This document shows positions 9,362-20,193 of a stretch of 64,000 bases of DNA, one piece after another. How positions within the stretch are numbered: the stretch's first letter is position 1; each line of letters begins with the position of its first letter. Source of the DNA: Anthoceros angustus. Lineage: Eukaryota > Streptophyta > Anthocerotopsida > Anthocerotales > Anthocerotaceae. Made by a program: the position numbers and the translations under genes. Under the pieces are notes generated by a model. It did no database searches and had not been told where the DNA came from. It saw only the letters and a program-made list of their open reading frames with translations. The DNA lies in assembly GCA_010909165.1 (NCBI GenBank), contig MU008194.1, positions 536,542 through 600,541 of the forward strand, read 5' to 3'.

Positions 9362-10066
9362 ATGGCCAATCGAGTGGATTGGCGGCCTCGCCCTGCTGAG
9401 CGGATTCTGCCACAGAATCGCCGCAGGGGGCTGGTTGCTGGTGGACAGGCACCTTGGAACTTCGTGGCTGAGCAACTCACTGGACACGTTGCAGACTGGA
9501 CAGCACGAGTACAAAACGGGCCTGTTGACGCAGTGGAAATAAGAGATTCCTTCACCAACTTGATTGGATCCCTCTTCCCAGACCAGCGCCAAGGTGCCCT
9601 ACCACAAAGAAACTACAATCAGAGAGGTTTTCTAACAACACATGCTTCCCATACACCTAGTGTTGATAAGCTAATAAACAGGATTGAGGGACATAGACAA
9701 CACGTCGATAGACGTTTCAATAGCATCTCACAGAGGCTAATTGCAGTGACTGTTGATCTGCATGATCCGATAGAAAAGATAGAACATGTGGATTTCAAAT
9801 TACTAACCTTGTTGAAGCCCACCTTGCTTGCTAACCCTGCACATAGGGGGGTAGCTTGTAAGCACGCTAAGAAAACAAGTAGAATCCACACATTCAACAG
9901 TCCAAACTCGTGCCGCTCCTATGCAACATACGCTTACAATAGGTGGCAAATTAGAGACCAGAAAATTGGAAACATTGCACAGCAGCAGAGGTCACTGGAT
10001 GCACCTGTAGAAGACAGGTTGCCCAACTTTGTTGCTGATTGTGTATGCCAGAAGTGTTACCTTTGA
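9362..10066 (+). CDS. Unrecognised 234-residue ORF at the gag position of copia element A
   Basis: An ORF starting about 360 bp after the PBS occupies the place of gag. It is basic at the start (WRPRPAERILPQNRR) and has a central helix-like part (DKLINRIEGHRQHVDRRFNSISQRL). It ends with CVCQKC in a frame overlapping the start of the pol-like frame. It lacks a CX2CX4HX4C knuckle and the usual copia gag (UBN2-like) pattern. The length is short for gag-protease-integrase, and the next frame starts already at the integrase C-terminus. So it is either a rearranged gag or sequence taken up when the middle of the element was deleted. I do not recognise a function. Confidence 0.4.
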   Translation: MANRVDWRPRPAERILPQNRRRGLVAGGQAPWNFVAEQLTGHVADWTARVQNGPVDAVEIRDSFTNLIGSLFPDQRQGALPQRNYNQRGFLTTHASHTPSVDKLINRIEGHRQHVDRRFNSISQRLIAVTVDLHDPIEKIEHVDFKLLTLLKPTLLANPAHRGVACKHAKKTSRIHTFNSPNSCRSYATYAYNRWQIRDQKIGNIAQQQRSLDAPVEDRLPNFVADCVCQKCYL

Positions 10067-12123
10067 TGAAAGTCGCACTTGGGCATCAGTGGGAGCTGTT
10101 GAGGATCATGTCCTCAATGAAGATGAAGACACAACAAGATTTGTTGATTCACAATTTGATCCAACAGATCACGGAACTCAGCCTGTTCAACCTGAGGACG
10201 TTGCTCCTGCAGGTGGGGATGACATAGCAGATTTTGAGTTCGTGGACATAGATGAGGCAGGTGTAGTTGAACAAGAACACGTACCTGTGCTGGAAGATCA
10301 AAATCAGCAAGTTTTACAGGAACAACATCCTCCTGAAGATGGAAACCCTGAACAGAATGCTGAAGCAGAACTGGAGTTGGATGATAATCCTATTGCCAAC
10401 CAACCTGTACAAGATCCCCAGCCTGAAGAACCACCTAGACGATATCCATCTCGTCAAAGGCAACCTCCAGATTACTACCGTGCACCAGATTTTAGAGTTA
10501 CTTCCTCACAAGTGGAGGTCAATGCTGCAACGTCCCTGGATCCTGTAGAACCACAATCCTACCAAGAGGCGTTGAGTAGACCTGACCACAAAGAGTGGGA
10601 GAAAGCAATACAATCAGAGTATGACTCCTTAATTGAGAACGGTACATGGGAGCTTGCAGAATTACCACCAGGCAGAAAATTGGTTTCTTGTAAGTGGGTT
10701 TTCAAACTCAAAGTAAAGGCAGATGGTACCTTCGATAGGTACAAGGCTCGCTTGGTCGCAAGGGGTTTCTCACAAGTCCCTGGATTGGACTATCTTGAAA
10801 CTTTCTCCGTCACAAGCTTGCCACCCTTAGAACAATCCTTGCCATGTCCACACACTATGATTATGAGTTGCAGATGTATGATGTTAAAACAGCTTTCCTA
10901 CATGGAAAATTGGATACAGAGATATACATGCAGCAGCCTCCAGGATATGAGGTGAAAGGAAAAGAAAATCATGCTCTCAGGCTGATCAAGTGCTTGTATG
11001 GCCTGAAGCAATCAGCCATGAAATGGAACGCTGCCTTAGACACTGAATTGCTGGAATTAGGTTTCACAAAGAGCAAAATGTGATCTTTATATCTACATAA
11101 AGGAGATGTAATGTCATTGCTTAAATTATACGTGGATGACGATTACATCCGAATGACCAAGCTTTTATAACAAGCATCACAGATATGCTGGCCACTAAAT
11201 TCAAGATGTCTAGCCTCGGCCCTTTACAGAGCTGCCTCGGATTCATATTCAAAGGAACAGACAGACTCGTGTGATGACATTGACTCAACCACGTTACCTT
11301 ATGGACAGTGCTGAACAGTTGGGCCTCAAGGATGCAAAACCTGCTTCTACCCCTCTTCCCACAGGACTTAAGCTTAGTCGGAGTATGTCTCCTTCTACAC
11401 AAGCAGAGAAGGATCAAATGTCAAAGATCCCCTACAGACAGGGAGTAGGTAAGCTAATATATGCATCGAACACAATGAGGCTGGAGGTGGCCTATACACC
11501 GAGTGCCCTATCACAGTTCTTAGAAAATCCGGGTCCAGAACACTGGGCTAGCTTGAAACGTGCGTTTAGGTACTTGAAGGGAACACCAACTTTAGGTATT
11601 TCCTACAGACAGCAGATTGAACAGACCCTCGACATAGAAGCTTACACCGACTACGGCGCCGAGATGTGGACACAAGGAAATCATCTACTGCTATGTGCTT
11701 TGTTTTGCGGAGGACCTATATGTTGGTCGAGCAAGAAACAGCCGACAATGGCACTCTCAAGCACGTGAATATAGGGTGTTAACTGCAGCTGCTAAGGAAG
11801 TTATGTGGTGCAGATTACTCTTTTCTGAACTTGGGATTCCACATACATGCACGACTATCTACACCGATAATCATGGCTCGATGGCTTTAGCCAAGAATCC
11901 CGTGTTTCATTCTCGGACGAAACATGTAGAAGTTGAGTATCACTACATCGTGGAACCGTGGAGCCGAACCATAGCACTCAGTATGTACCAACACAAAGCA
12001 ACCCGCGACATTCTCACAAAGGCACCGAGCGAGATGCTCATCGAAACATGTCCAACGTTTAGGGATGGGAGAGTCAGCAGCTCTCTTATCCAGCAGCAGC
12101 AACAATTCAAAGTAATGCTCTAA
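10050..12123 (+). pseudogene. Copia pol: integrase C-terminus, reverse transcriptase, RNase H
   Basis: The frame begins with ARSVTFDES, the end of a copia integrase. An acidic linker with RRYPSRQRQPPDYY follows, then the reverse transcriptase start (WEKAIQSEYDSLIENGTWEL, CKWVFKLKVKADG, YKARLVARGFSQ). A frame change near 10820 leads to YDVKTAFLHGKLDTEIYMQQP and LYGLKQSAMKWN. The catalytic YVDD is at 11129-11140 but in a stretch with stops on both sides. RNase H is recognisable from ASNTMRLEVAYTPSALSQF to YTDNHGSMALAKNP and HYI near 11950. At least four frame breaks or stops are present, so this copy cannot make a working enzyme. The lineage is clearly Ty1/copia. Confidence 0.88.
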
Positions 12124-12929
12124 GGCCTAGAAACCCGAGTCAAAGTTGCCATGGTCAGAGGAGTAACCAAAGTCAATAGACTCCCCAGAACGAAGAGACT
12201 CGGATTCGGACTCCTCCTCGTAGGAGTCATGGCCAAAACTATGAACAGAAGAAAAACTCTCATCTGATCTTGGAGAATTGCGACGACGACGTTCTTCGTA
12301 AGAAATTCGCTCTTCAGGCTCAAGATTAGCCTCTTCCTCCAGTCTGAAGTTTGACCCTGCAAGGAGGAAGTGGGAGCGAGAGAGTTTAGTACCACAAACA
12401 TAAAAGAAGGAAGAACCAGAACAGGAAAGGTTCAGGATGCTTACTGTATATGCTCACGACATGACCAGGGCAAGGGTTGTAGATGCGCACGCTCACACGC
12501 TTCATGGTTATCTCGGTGCAACCTACCCAGACCTTGTACCAAACAGGTGAGCACGGATACTTCATTGCCGTTCGATGATCCTAGTCTCGCGTCTCACCGG
12601 TGCTTTGGATAATTCAAGGTGGGTCAGACCATGGGTCGCCCTCACGGCAACAATTGAGTGGGCGTGATTGTTTCCAGAGTTGGGTCTTGGCGGAGGAGCG
12701 GAAGGGCCACCCATTTCGGACTTGAGGGCAGTTGCGAAGCTCAAGAAACTCCTTTGTTGTTCCTTCGCCCACCGACGCCTTTCTTGATACTCGTGTCTTC
12801 AGGTGTCTTGGGAGCAGTCTTCACGTTGCCGGTAGTTGTCCTAGCCACTGCAAATCTTCCAAGGGCGTCTCGGAGCTGGCTGCGGCGCTTAGGAGCTGGC
12901 AGCTCATAGTCGGAATCCGAGGAGGCCAT
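12122..12929 (-). CDS. Antisense gene-like structure inside copia element A
   Basis: On the minus strand an ATG at 12929 has an excellent plant context (CGCCATGGCC). A TATATAA box lies at about 13011-13005, roughly 80 bases upstream. The first frame (MASSDSDYELPAPKRRS, LRDALGRFAVART) is basic and runs to about 12745, where a frame change leads to TALKSEMGGPSAPPPRPNSG. Near 12357 there is a strong splice acceptor (pyrimidine tract then TTGCAG). The following stretch is open to a TAG at about 12122 in an acidic, Ser-rich frame (EEESESESLRSGES, DFGYSSDHGNFDSGF). The donor is not settled; GGTGAGA near 12597 and GGTAGGT near 12520 are candidates, so the joined frame is unproven. The protein is unrecognised and looks mostly disordered. 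It lies between RNase H and the 3' LTR, a place where some plant retroelements carry an extra antisense ORF. Confidence 0.45.
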
Positions 12930-13004
12930 GGCGGAGGAGCTCAAGATGAAAATCCTACGCTCCAGCAAGCTGAGAAGTAACTGGCAAATGAATTGTGCCA
13001 AGGT

Positions 13005-13011
13005 TATATAG
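13005..13011 (-). promoter_or_regulatory. TATA box for the antisense gene
   Basis: The minus strand reads CGTGCTATATAACC here. It is about 80 bases upstream of the well-placed ATG at 12929. It is a sequence match only. Confidence 0.45.
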
Positions 13012-13169
13012 CACGCGCTCATCATCGCCGTAAAGCATCTTTACGACACGCGAGAAAGGAGAGGACGTAACCAATTACTGCAGATGATGGCTATGGAGTT
13101 TGAGAGCGAAGACACATGAACCTTTCCACAGCTTGGTAGAGAGATGAGATCATTACTAGCAAGTGGGAG

Positions 13170-13402
13170 TAAAGGAATACATGTGCTAGTTATTGGTAAG
13201 GGTTTGGGTTATTTAGTCAAGTTAAGCTCTTAGCATTATATATGTCTTTTCATTAGGGTTACGTCGTTTGGATAAGACACGTTGATTCATAAGTCTCTTT
13301 AGTTGTCTTTTCATATAACACATAAGTTTTATGTATGTTCTTGTCACAATGTAATTAATATATATGTTTAATTGATCCTCAGATTCCGCCTAAATTACGT
13401 TA
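13170..13402 (+). repeat. 3' LTR of copia element A
   Basis: 233 bp, same ends as the 5' LTR, preceded by the purine tract AAGTGGGAG and followed by the target duplication GAGGG at 13403-13407. Confidence 0.92.
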
Positions 13403-13876
13403 GAGGGCCGAGGGTCGAGATGTTGCGAGAGAGGCAATTATGGAAAGAGAGTATTGAGTCCACGTTAAAGCCGTCCATCAGCTTGTAGACCTCCAGAAGA
13501 ACTTTGTCAGTTTGGCAAGGTACGTAAGCTAGACCTGGCTTGGGTGGAGGCTTTGATGCAAAAGATGAAGCATTCCACGTGGGTGGCTGGTGTGTTGCCC
13601 ATGATTGTCATTGTAGACCCGGCCCAGTGTCCCAACAAGAACTTTTTTAACATGGATAAGGTGGATTGGGGGGTGTACAAATTTTATGTATTGCGAGGGA
13701 ATCATTCCTTCCAGACCAGATCTAGACTAGCCGACTTGTATCCATTGGTTCAAGAGTACAGGTGGATGGATGCATATGTTCTTGCTCGCCTCACAAATGA
13801 GGAGATGAGGTTAGTTGCCACTGATCACAACACCATTGTGAATGCCAAGAAGATTTTTACTTTCATCGACCGGTGA
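13403..13876 (+). pseudogene. 3' part of the interrupted gene: ParB-like domain
   Basis: After the target duplication the coding character resumes (AEGRDVAREAIMEREY). A stop at 13455 and a change of frame precede the ORF at 13544-13876. That ORF reads GVLPMIVIVDPAQCPNKNF, then VYKFYVLRGNHSFQTRSRL, then YVLARLTNEEMRLVATDHN. The pattern of a short beta strand ending in a Pro-rich turn, a YxVL.GNH box followed by a helix, then a strand and LTNEE...A..HN resembles the ParB/sulfiredoxin-like nuclease fold (consensus ..V.DG.HR..A). This is a pattern reading, not a search result. Such domains in eukaryotes are mostly found in transposon-derived proteins, so the interrupted gene may itself be transposon-related. 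Confidence 0.4.
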
Positions 13877-13979
13877 GGTACATCGAATCGAGATGAAGGC
13901 CAATGATGGGTCAAGTGTGACTTAGACCGAAGTTGAGATATATGCCCGGTGGTTCCTAAGTGGGATGCAAGCATGGACC

Positions 13980-14480
13980 TAAGGTCGCTTATCACCGCCT
14001 CGTGGACAACCTGATTAATCGGATTATTGCGAAGGTTGATGATGAGGTGTGGAAGTACGTGGATGAAATCTTTGAGAAGTGGGAGACGAAAAGCTGGTTC
14101 GAGCAGTGGAGGCACTGGCTCTCACACAACAAATAAGGCCCGCAGGAATTCAAGGAAGACAACAAGTTAGAGCAAACTTGGTCATTGACACAAAGGAGCT
14201 TAGTATACCGGTGAGGGTATGGAAGTGTTTCTGTGGCATCGTACCGCAATTGGAACAACTTGAAGACAACATGCATGAAAGTCCTGTTGGAGAATTGACA
14301 TTGAAACAAATGTTCGTGGGTGGACAAGGCCAAAAACTCAACCTCATCCATGTTACATCGCCAAGCATTTGCATTGTGAGACATTTGAAGAGGTTCAGAA
14401 CGATATCCCGACATCGCATGGTGAATCAAATTAGTAACTTCCACCGCCTTCAAAAACCGGCCTCGATGAACACTTAGCTA
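13980..14480 (+). pseudogene. Degenerate continuation of the ParB-like reading frame
   Basis: Coding-like pieces follow in the same direction: HRLVDNLINRIIAKVDDEVWKYVDEIF near 13995-14075, then WFEQWRHWLSHN near 14095. An ORF at 14079-14477 contains IPVRVWKCFCGIVPQLEQLEDNM. Frames change between them and stops intervene. No domain is recognised. The helix-rich character and the collinear position suggest the C-terminal part of the same protein. Confidence 0.3.
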
Positions 14481-14996
14481 TACCCAAATCGAGTTTCTCT
14501 CAGGCCGCTTCTTGTCCTTATAAGTCATGGAAAGTGGAGGCCTTAACACCGTATTCGAACAAAGAGAACGTCCGGTTGCATTTGACGTGGGTTGTGTCTT
14601 TCATGTCTGCAGCTGCCCAACACTTGCCTTGAGTGGGTGCCGCCATGGAATTGATTCAAGATCCATGAATTGAGCGCACTTGGGATCCACATCACGAAAT
14701 GACAGTGTCGCAGTATCATATCGGATCATCCGATCGCCCAAAGACTAATCTCTCATGGCATCGGAATCAACCTCTTCAAGAGTCTTAGGGCCGATAGCCC
14801 GATCATCCGCAGTTGTAACACAATTTTAGTTCCATCGGCTGGCAAACAAAGTTGTCACTCCTGCCGCGCCGGTTCTCTAAGTACAACGATTGAGGCACAC
14901 CTTATCATCTGCGCGCTAGGGTGAATGTGCATCGCAGTCACCTCACGACAATGTCGCCACATTGGTTTTATGCCAAGAACATGTCGTCATAGCACC

Positions 14997-15407
14997 CTAC
15001 ACGCCCATCAAGACTTCTCTCACCATAGATGTGTCATCCAAGAATGGAAGACCACAATACGAAATACCTAGGATGTGGTGATGCCTTGAACCGCATGATG
15101 ACCCCTTCAAACTCGCTTTGGTAAATCTTGTGTCATACTCTGATTGGGGATCTAGATCCAAGCCTGGGAGGTCTAACAACAATAAAGCATACGATCGAGG
15201 CTCTACAAACCGGGCCATGTTCACCATGTTGCCACACAGTATCCCGACCTTGCTGGGTTTTTCTGGCTTGGAGTCGTTCACGATGGTCATCAACTTATCC
15301 TCAGATGTGGTCGATATCAAGGCACGTTGCGACTCCTCCATCTGCTTCCAAGATCTGGCCTTAAATATGTGCTCCTTAGGGGTGCTATGATGACATGTTA
15401 CTGGCAT
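14997..15407 (-). pseudogene. Unrecognised minus-strand ORF (136 codons)
   Basis: The minus-strand frame contains KPSKVGILCGNMVNMARFVEPRSYALLLLDLPGLDL. A strand followed by an acidic-Pro turn (LLLLDLPG) loosely recalls the catalytic (D/N)PP(Y/F) strand of amino-methyltransferases, but the motif is not intact. I would not assign that function on this alone. The ORF faces the ParB-like gene. The surrounding 14.5-15.0 kb on this strand has further coding-like but frame-broken pieces. Confidence 0.25.
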
Positions 15408-16736
15408 AAAACCAATGTGACAAAGATTGTCGAGGACAGTCAGACGATGCGGGACTTTTCACTTGCGCCGCAGGAGCTTGGATTGTGTGCCTCAATCGCT
15501 TGTAGTGAGAACCGACGCAACTTGGCGTGGAGTGACAACTTTGTTTGCCAAGCGAGCGGGAACTAAAATTGTGTTACAACACCGCAGATGATCGGGTTGT
15601 TTCCTCATCGAAGCCCCTAAGACTCTTGAAGAGGTTGATTCAGCATGCAGAGGGAGATTGGCCGATGCGCGCAGGATCGGCCGGTATGATAGCAGCTGTT
15701 CAGTTATGCCGTAATGTCATTTCTGCTGATGTGGATCCCAAGTGCGCTCAATTCATGGATCTTCGAATCAATTCCATGGACAGCTGGCCGACGTAAGAGG
15801 AGGAGGTAGGCGAGGAGCCCCGCTATGGAGGCGGCAAAGACGCTCAATAAGGAGCCCATGGTGAACAACATGGTCGGTGCCCGGGTTCATATGTGTCATT
15901 GAAGCGAGACCAACGAGGAAGCCCGAGACCAAGGGTCATATGGCATGTAGTGAAGCCGCAGCGATAACTCAATGGTCCTTGGGATGCGGAGCAGAAGTGA
16001 AGGATGCGTAAGAGCCCCTCCTGCGTTTGCTCGATGCCCGATGGTGGGGGATGTAGGATTGGAAAACTTTGCTCCAGTGATCGAGGTGTGTCGGCGGACA
16101 AGTGGATAGGCTACGTGTTTGTTTCGAGGATTCTCGTAGGAGGAACCGGTCTTAAGCACCGATACCGGTTGGTATCTCGCACTTTGGTAGAACGTGCATG
16201 CAAGCAAGGTGCTATGAACACAACAAACACATCAAAGTGCAAGGTCCCCGGAGCACTCTAGACAACGAACACGCCGGTGGAGCACGCAAGCCGGAAGCAT
16301 GGGAGTGGTGACGATTCGAGAATGTGTTCGCACCGATCGGGTATTTGATGAGCGAGATCATCATGGTCGCATGGTGCAAGGTATGGATTTCATGTAAACA
16401 AACCGATTTTCAAAGAAGCGCTGGCGGCCCATTCGCATGCATGCAGTGTATCAATACAATCGCCAAACTGCTCCTAATCTCTCGCTAGGAAGACTATGTA
16501 TGTTGTAAACCCACCGTGTACGAAGATGACAATGGATGTCATGTGACAATCCAACTTCAAACATGCCGATGTTCAATCGCTTTCACAGAGCCGCACTAAC
16601 ACCGCCCATACACACATGTAGCAATATGACTTTCTCCAATTTTATCCTTGACCACTAAGAACACCGACATGTCGTGCTCCTTGCCCTCCACACCATTCAC
16701 ACCGCCTCCAACCCCGTGAGTGGAATCCAGTGTTGA
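15408..16736. other. Unassigned DNA
   Basis: Only short conflicting ORFs on both strands (the longest about 100 codons near 15896-16207). No domain, repeat or RNA gene is recognised. Confidence 0.35.
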
Positions 16737-17457
16737 TCAACACGCAACAAGAAAGACGAAGTTTGCACCGCCATCCCGCCCAAATTCCTTAAGGACCAAG
16801 CAATGAAGCAGCCGATCACTCCAGCGTGCTTGAAAGGAACCCCGCCCATGTTGTGATTGCCATGTCAACTTCCAATTTCCATCGCCCATGTGGAATTCTC
16901 GCCAGGCCCGCCGGAGGTGAGGTCTCCATCGCATGCAATATTCCGTGCAAGGCAAGCCACTTCCAAACGATGACGGTCGCGCTGGGGTGTGGCATGAGCG
17001 GTAGATAGTCCGAAATCTTCCTCCACTCCCGCGCCGACATTGGGCAGGAGATGCAAGGTTTATGCACTGAACGTCCAATGCCACCACGACCCTCCCCACT
17101 AATGTAGAGGGGTGACCATGACGGTGGACACCAACTCAACACATGTGGACTTTCCATTGCGCATTTGCATTTTTGTTGTCCATACAAAGTTGCCCTGATT
17201 TTCAAAATCAAGGTTATAGGCAATGTACCTCTGGTTAGCCAAACTAATATGAGATGAGGACATACAAATACGGTAAAACAGATCCCTCTATGATTTGCTC
17301 CTAGGTTCAGGGGGGTTTTTTTTTTTAAGAAATCAGGAAAACATGGTTTTGGATGGCTTTTGTATACCTTTCGACCCTGTGTACATGTAAACGATCTGGA
17401 CTCGGAAACCCCTTGTTGGGATGTGCCTTGAAGTGTTTTTTTTGTTTTTTTGGTCAA
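16737..17457 (-). pseudogene. Possible LINE 3' fragment
   Basis: A 213-codon minus-strand ORF (17457-16816) contains KCKCAMESPHVLSWCPPSW. This resembles the C....ES..H.L..CP zinc-binding motif found after reverse transcriptase in plant LINEs. A Trp-rich stretch (VIVWKWLALHG) follows. The first 70 codons, up to the T-run at 17313-17325, have no such character. Low confidence. Confidence 0.25.
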
Positions 17458-20120
17458 GTGTGGTGTGAAAATAAGTCAAGATGACAGTAGGCAAAGGTAT
17501 TTATAAAAGAAACGTCCTTGGCCTATGGTTTTTTTTCCTTGTTTTTATTTCTTAGGTTAGATAATAAAGGGCCCGAAAACTCGATGTTCCTTGGCCCATG
17601 GACTTGGGATGTCCACTAAAAGGTCTATATATGTGAGGTAGAGGGTTGGTATAATTAGGGAGTGATGGGTCTATAGGCTTGGAGTCAACCGATCACAGAG
17701 TCAACGAGTGTGGGGTTGTGGATTGGGGTGTGGAGCGAGCAGTCGTAGAGGTCGAACAGGGGTAGGGGAACCTGGGGGACTTAACCCTAGGAAGTAACAA
17801 AAGTCCGTTCAGACAATAGAGCGTAACGGTGGCTGGGACGGGAGCGAGCGGTGGAGCGCGACGACGGTTGGAGCGCGATGAAGTCGAGAAGCTGCGTCTG
17901 GGGGACATCGCGATCTGCAGGAGGGCGCGAGGCGCACCCAAAAAGGGAAGGAGCTCCGAACCCCCATCAGCGATATCGCGAGTCGCGACGCTTAGAGGAA
18001 GGAGGAAGGCGGCGGCGTGGCCGAGGAGGTAGGAATCCTCGAGACCGACCCCGCCAGAATGGGCGAGGTGTCATCGATTTGAGGCGCGAGACCCGGGGAC
18101 TGTGGAGGGATGGCGCCCAAGGTCAAATGAGACAGCTTGCTTGCCCAATGGCCAAACATGGATCATTGGAAAGTCCGAGCTTGGTGAAGGAGGGGCTTGG
18201 CTTCATGGAGGAACTGGAATTACATGAACTTGGGTCTGTGTGCAGAGTGTCGCCACCAAGACAAGCAATGGGCGAGGGAATTAGAGCGCCGCAGGATTGG
18301 GACCTCGGAATTGGTTAGAGAGTGTATGGGCGCAGAAGGAGGAGGTGTGGTTTGGTGATGGAACCGTCTCGAAAAAGGAGCAAGAAGAAGAAGCAGCACC
18401 GCTCGGTTAAGGCGGCGACCGGAACCCAACGGGTCGGGTCGACGCGGATTTGGCAAAGCTTGATGGGTCCGCCGATGGCTCCTATGGCGTTTCGCAGACA
18501 AGAAGTGGATTATTTGTCCGACCACTTCTGTCATTGCTCCTCCATGAAGTGGTCAAGGGGCGAAAATCGATTGGGGACGAATTCTCTTCGACAAGTTGTG
18601 TGAAGAGAGGTTGAACTCGATTTCTCCTACCTCGACCTCTCTAATTTCACCATTTCGTCCATCTTTATGCGCATGCTAACCGCCCGCCCAGAGGTGGAAT
18701 TGTGGCCTCCTTCACATGTGGAAGCCGCTTAGGAGGTGAAATGGAAGGCGGAGGAGCCAAGGAGGAAATCGAGGAGAAATCGGATAGCCGGGAGTCCGTG
18801 ACAGCCTGAGGAAGAGAGGAAATTTCTACCAAAGAAAAGAGGAAGACCGGGGTGGAAGGCCCTCAAATAAAAAAGGTGAAGTGGACGCGCTGGCCACCGT
18901 GTCGATCGGGCGCCAAGGCAGAAATGAAGGCCAAACGGCAGATTGAGGTGGCGAGGAGGCGCGATCCGAGGAAGACAATTTTGCTGACCTGGATGCAGAT
19001 GATGAACCAACCCCGAGGGATTAGGGCCGACCTCAAGCGGACCCCTCCTCAAGATGGGAAGAAATTTTCAAGGGACTCCACCGGCAGAGGTGGATGCCGA
19101 ATTGGTGAGGGCGACCTGCTGGGAGGAAAGTGCTCGACATGGGATGGCGCCGCGCGGGGCCGCCACAATGTGGATTTGCAGGAGCCGACCATCGGCGATC
19201 CGCCCAAGCGGATTTGTTAGATCAAGCGGCCTTGCTCTCACATGGCCTCAGTGCAAGGGGCGGAGGAAGTGGTGAAGGCCAGTTTGACGAAGAGGAGGCC
19301 AAGTGCAAGCAACTGGAGGAAGACAAGCGGGCCCTAGAGGAAATAAGGGCCAAGATTCAGGAGGATTTGTGCAGGGCTCAGGAGAAGTTGCAGGCCATAA
19401 CACGATAATTTTTGAAGGGGGGGAATATAGTAACCCTCTTGGCCGCCACAAAGACTTGTCACGAAGAACACCTTACCTAGAACAAAGATATGTGCCCTAC
19501 TTTGATAATGCACACACCCTTTCCGAGGTCATACTGATAAAGACGCACTTTCAAGTGAACACCCTAGAACTGGAGCATGAGGGTGCGGGCCTGCCTCGCT
19601 TTTGTAGAATGTTTAGAGGGCTGCCATTTTATATGTTTATTACAACCGAAAACTTTTACTTTGAAGTGGTGGAACACAATGAAAACAATCTGCATTAGAG
19701 GGAGTCTCATTTTAATCGTCAGAAGAACATTGCAACAAACATCCGCTAAAGGAGGGAGTGGTCATCAGATCGACAATAGTCATTGAAGAGTGCGGCCCGG
19801 CGACTCATCCATGCCTTGCCGACATCGAGTCAAGAACCACCGCCATAGGATGCGGTCCATATCGTCCGCCTCAAAGTTATCGCTCTCCTCCATTGCTTGC
19901 TCGCCTTCAATAGTATCATTCCCGGCCCACCATCCGACGGTGGACCGCCACACAAGATCTAGGGTTTGCCGACCTCATCCAAAAGGTCGCCCCGTAGTCT
20001 TCAACCTTCCGCACTCAATGCAACCACTTGGGCTTTAAGGCAATGCCGCCCTTAAATGAACAAAGTTAGTTGCCCATGCGCCCATGCAAGCATCCTTAAA
20101 ATCAACAAAGTTGAGTTATT
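17458..20120. other. GC-rich unassigned region with a short coiled-coil frame
   Basis: Several plus-strand ORFs (17829-18318, 18322-18603, 18852-19220) are basic and rich in Gly and Arg without a recognisable domain. A frame ending at 19408 carries a heptad-like stretch (EEEAKCKQLEEDKRALEEI, then RAQEKLQAITR) that would form a coiled coil of about 40 residues. It might be a piece of a gag-like or LINE ORF1 protein. No start or neighbours support a full gene. Confidence 0.25.
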
Positions 20121-20171
20121 AAAAAGATATGGGTTTTGAACCCGAACCTATTCATTACTAAACCTTTTTCC

Positions 20172-20193
20172 CAACAACAACAACAACAACAAC
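20172..20193 (-). repeat. (GTT)n tail of the LINE
   Basis: The plus strand reads CAACAACAAC repeats followed by TTTATTTATGTCCACTAAG. On the minus strand the LINE therefore ends CTTAGTGGACATAAATAAA and then a (GTT)n trinucleotide tail. Confidence 0.65.

Larger units (their letters stand above)
8771..13402 (+). mobile_element. Complete-ended Ty1/copia LTR retrotransposon, internally deleted
   Basis: Two direct LTRs (8771-9000 and 13170-13402) bound the element. GAGGG at 8766-8770 and at 13403-13407 is a clear 5-bp target-site duplication. The primer binding site TGGTATCAGAGC starts directly at 9001 and is the usual copia initiator-Met tRNA match. A purine tract AAGTGGGAG ends at 13169. Inside are a non-standard 5' ORF, then integrase C-terminus, reverse transcriptase and RNase H in broken frames. 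Gag zinc knuckle, protease and the integrase core are not seen. About 1.05 kb between RNase H and the 3' LTR holds an antisense gene-like structure. Total length is 4,632 bp. Confidence 0.93.

Noticed and set aside
14997-15407. Adenine-type DNA methyltransferase
   Set aside because: LLLLDLPG recalls the (D/N)PP(Y/F) strand, but the catalytic motif is not intact and no SAM-binding motif is visible. Left as unrecognised.
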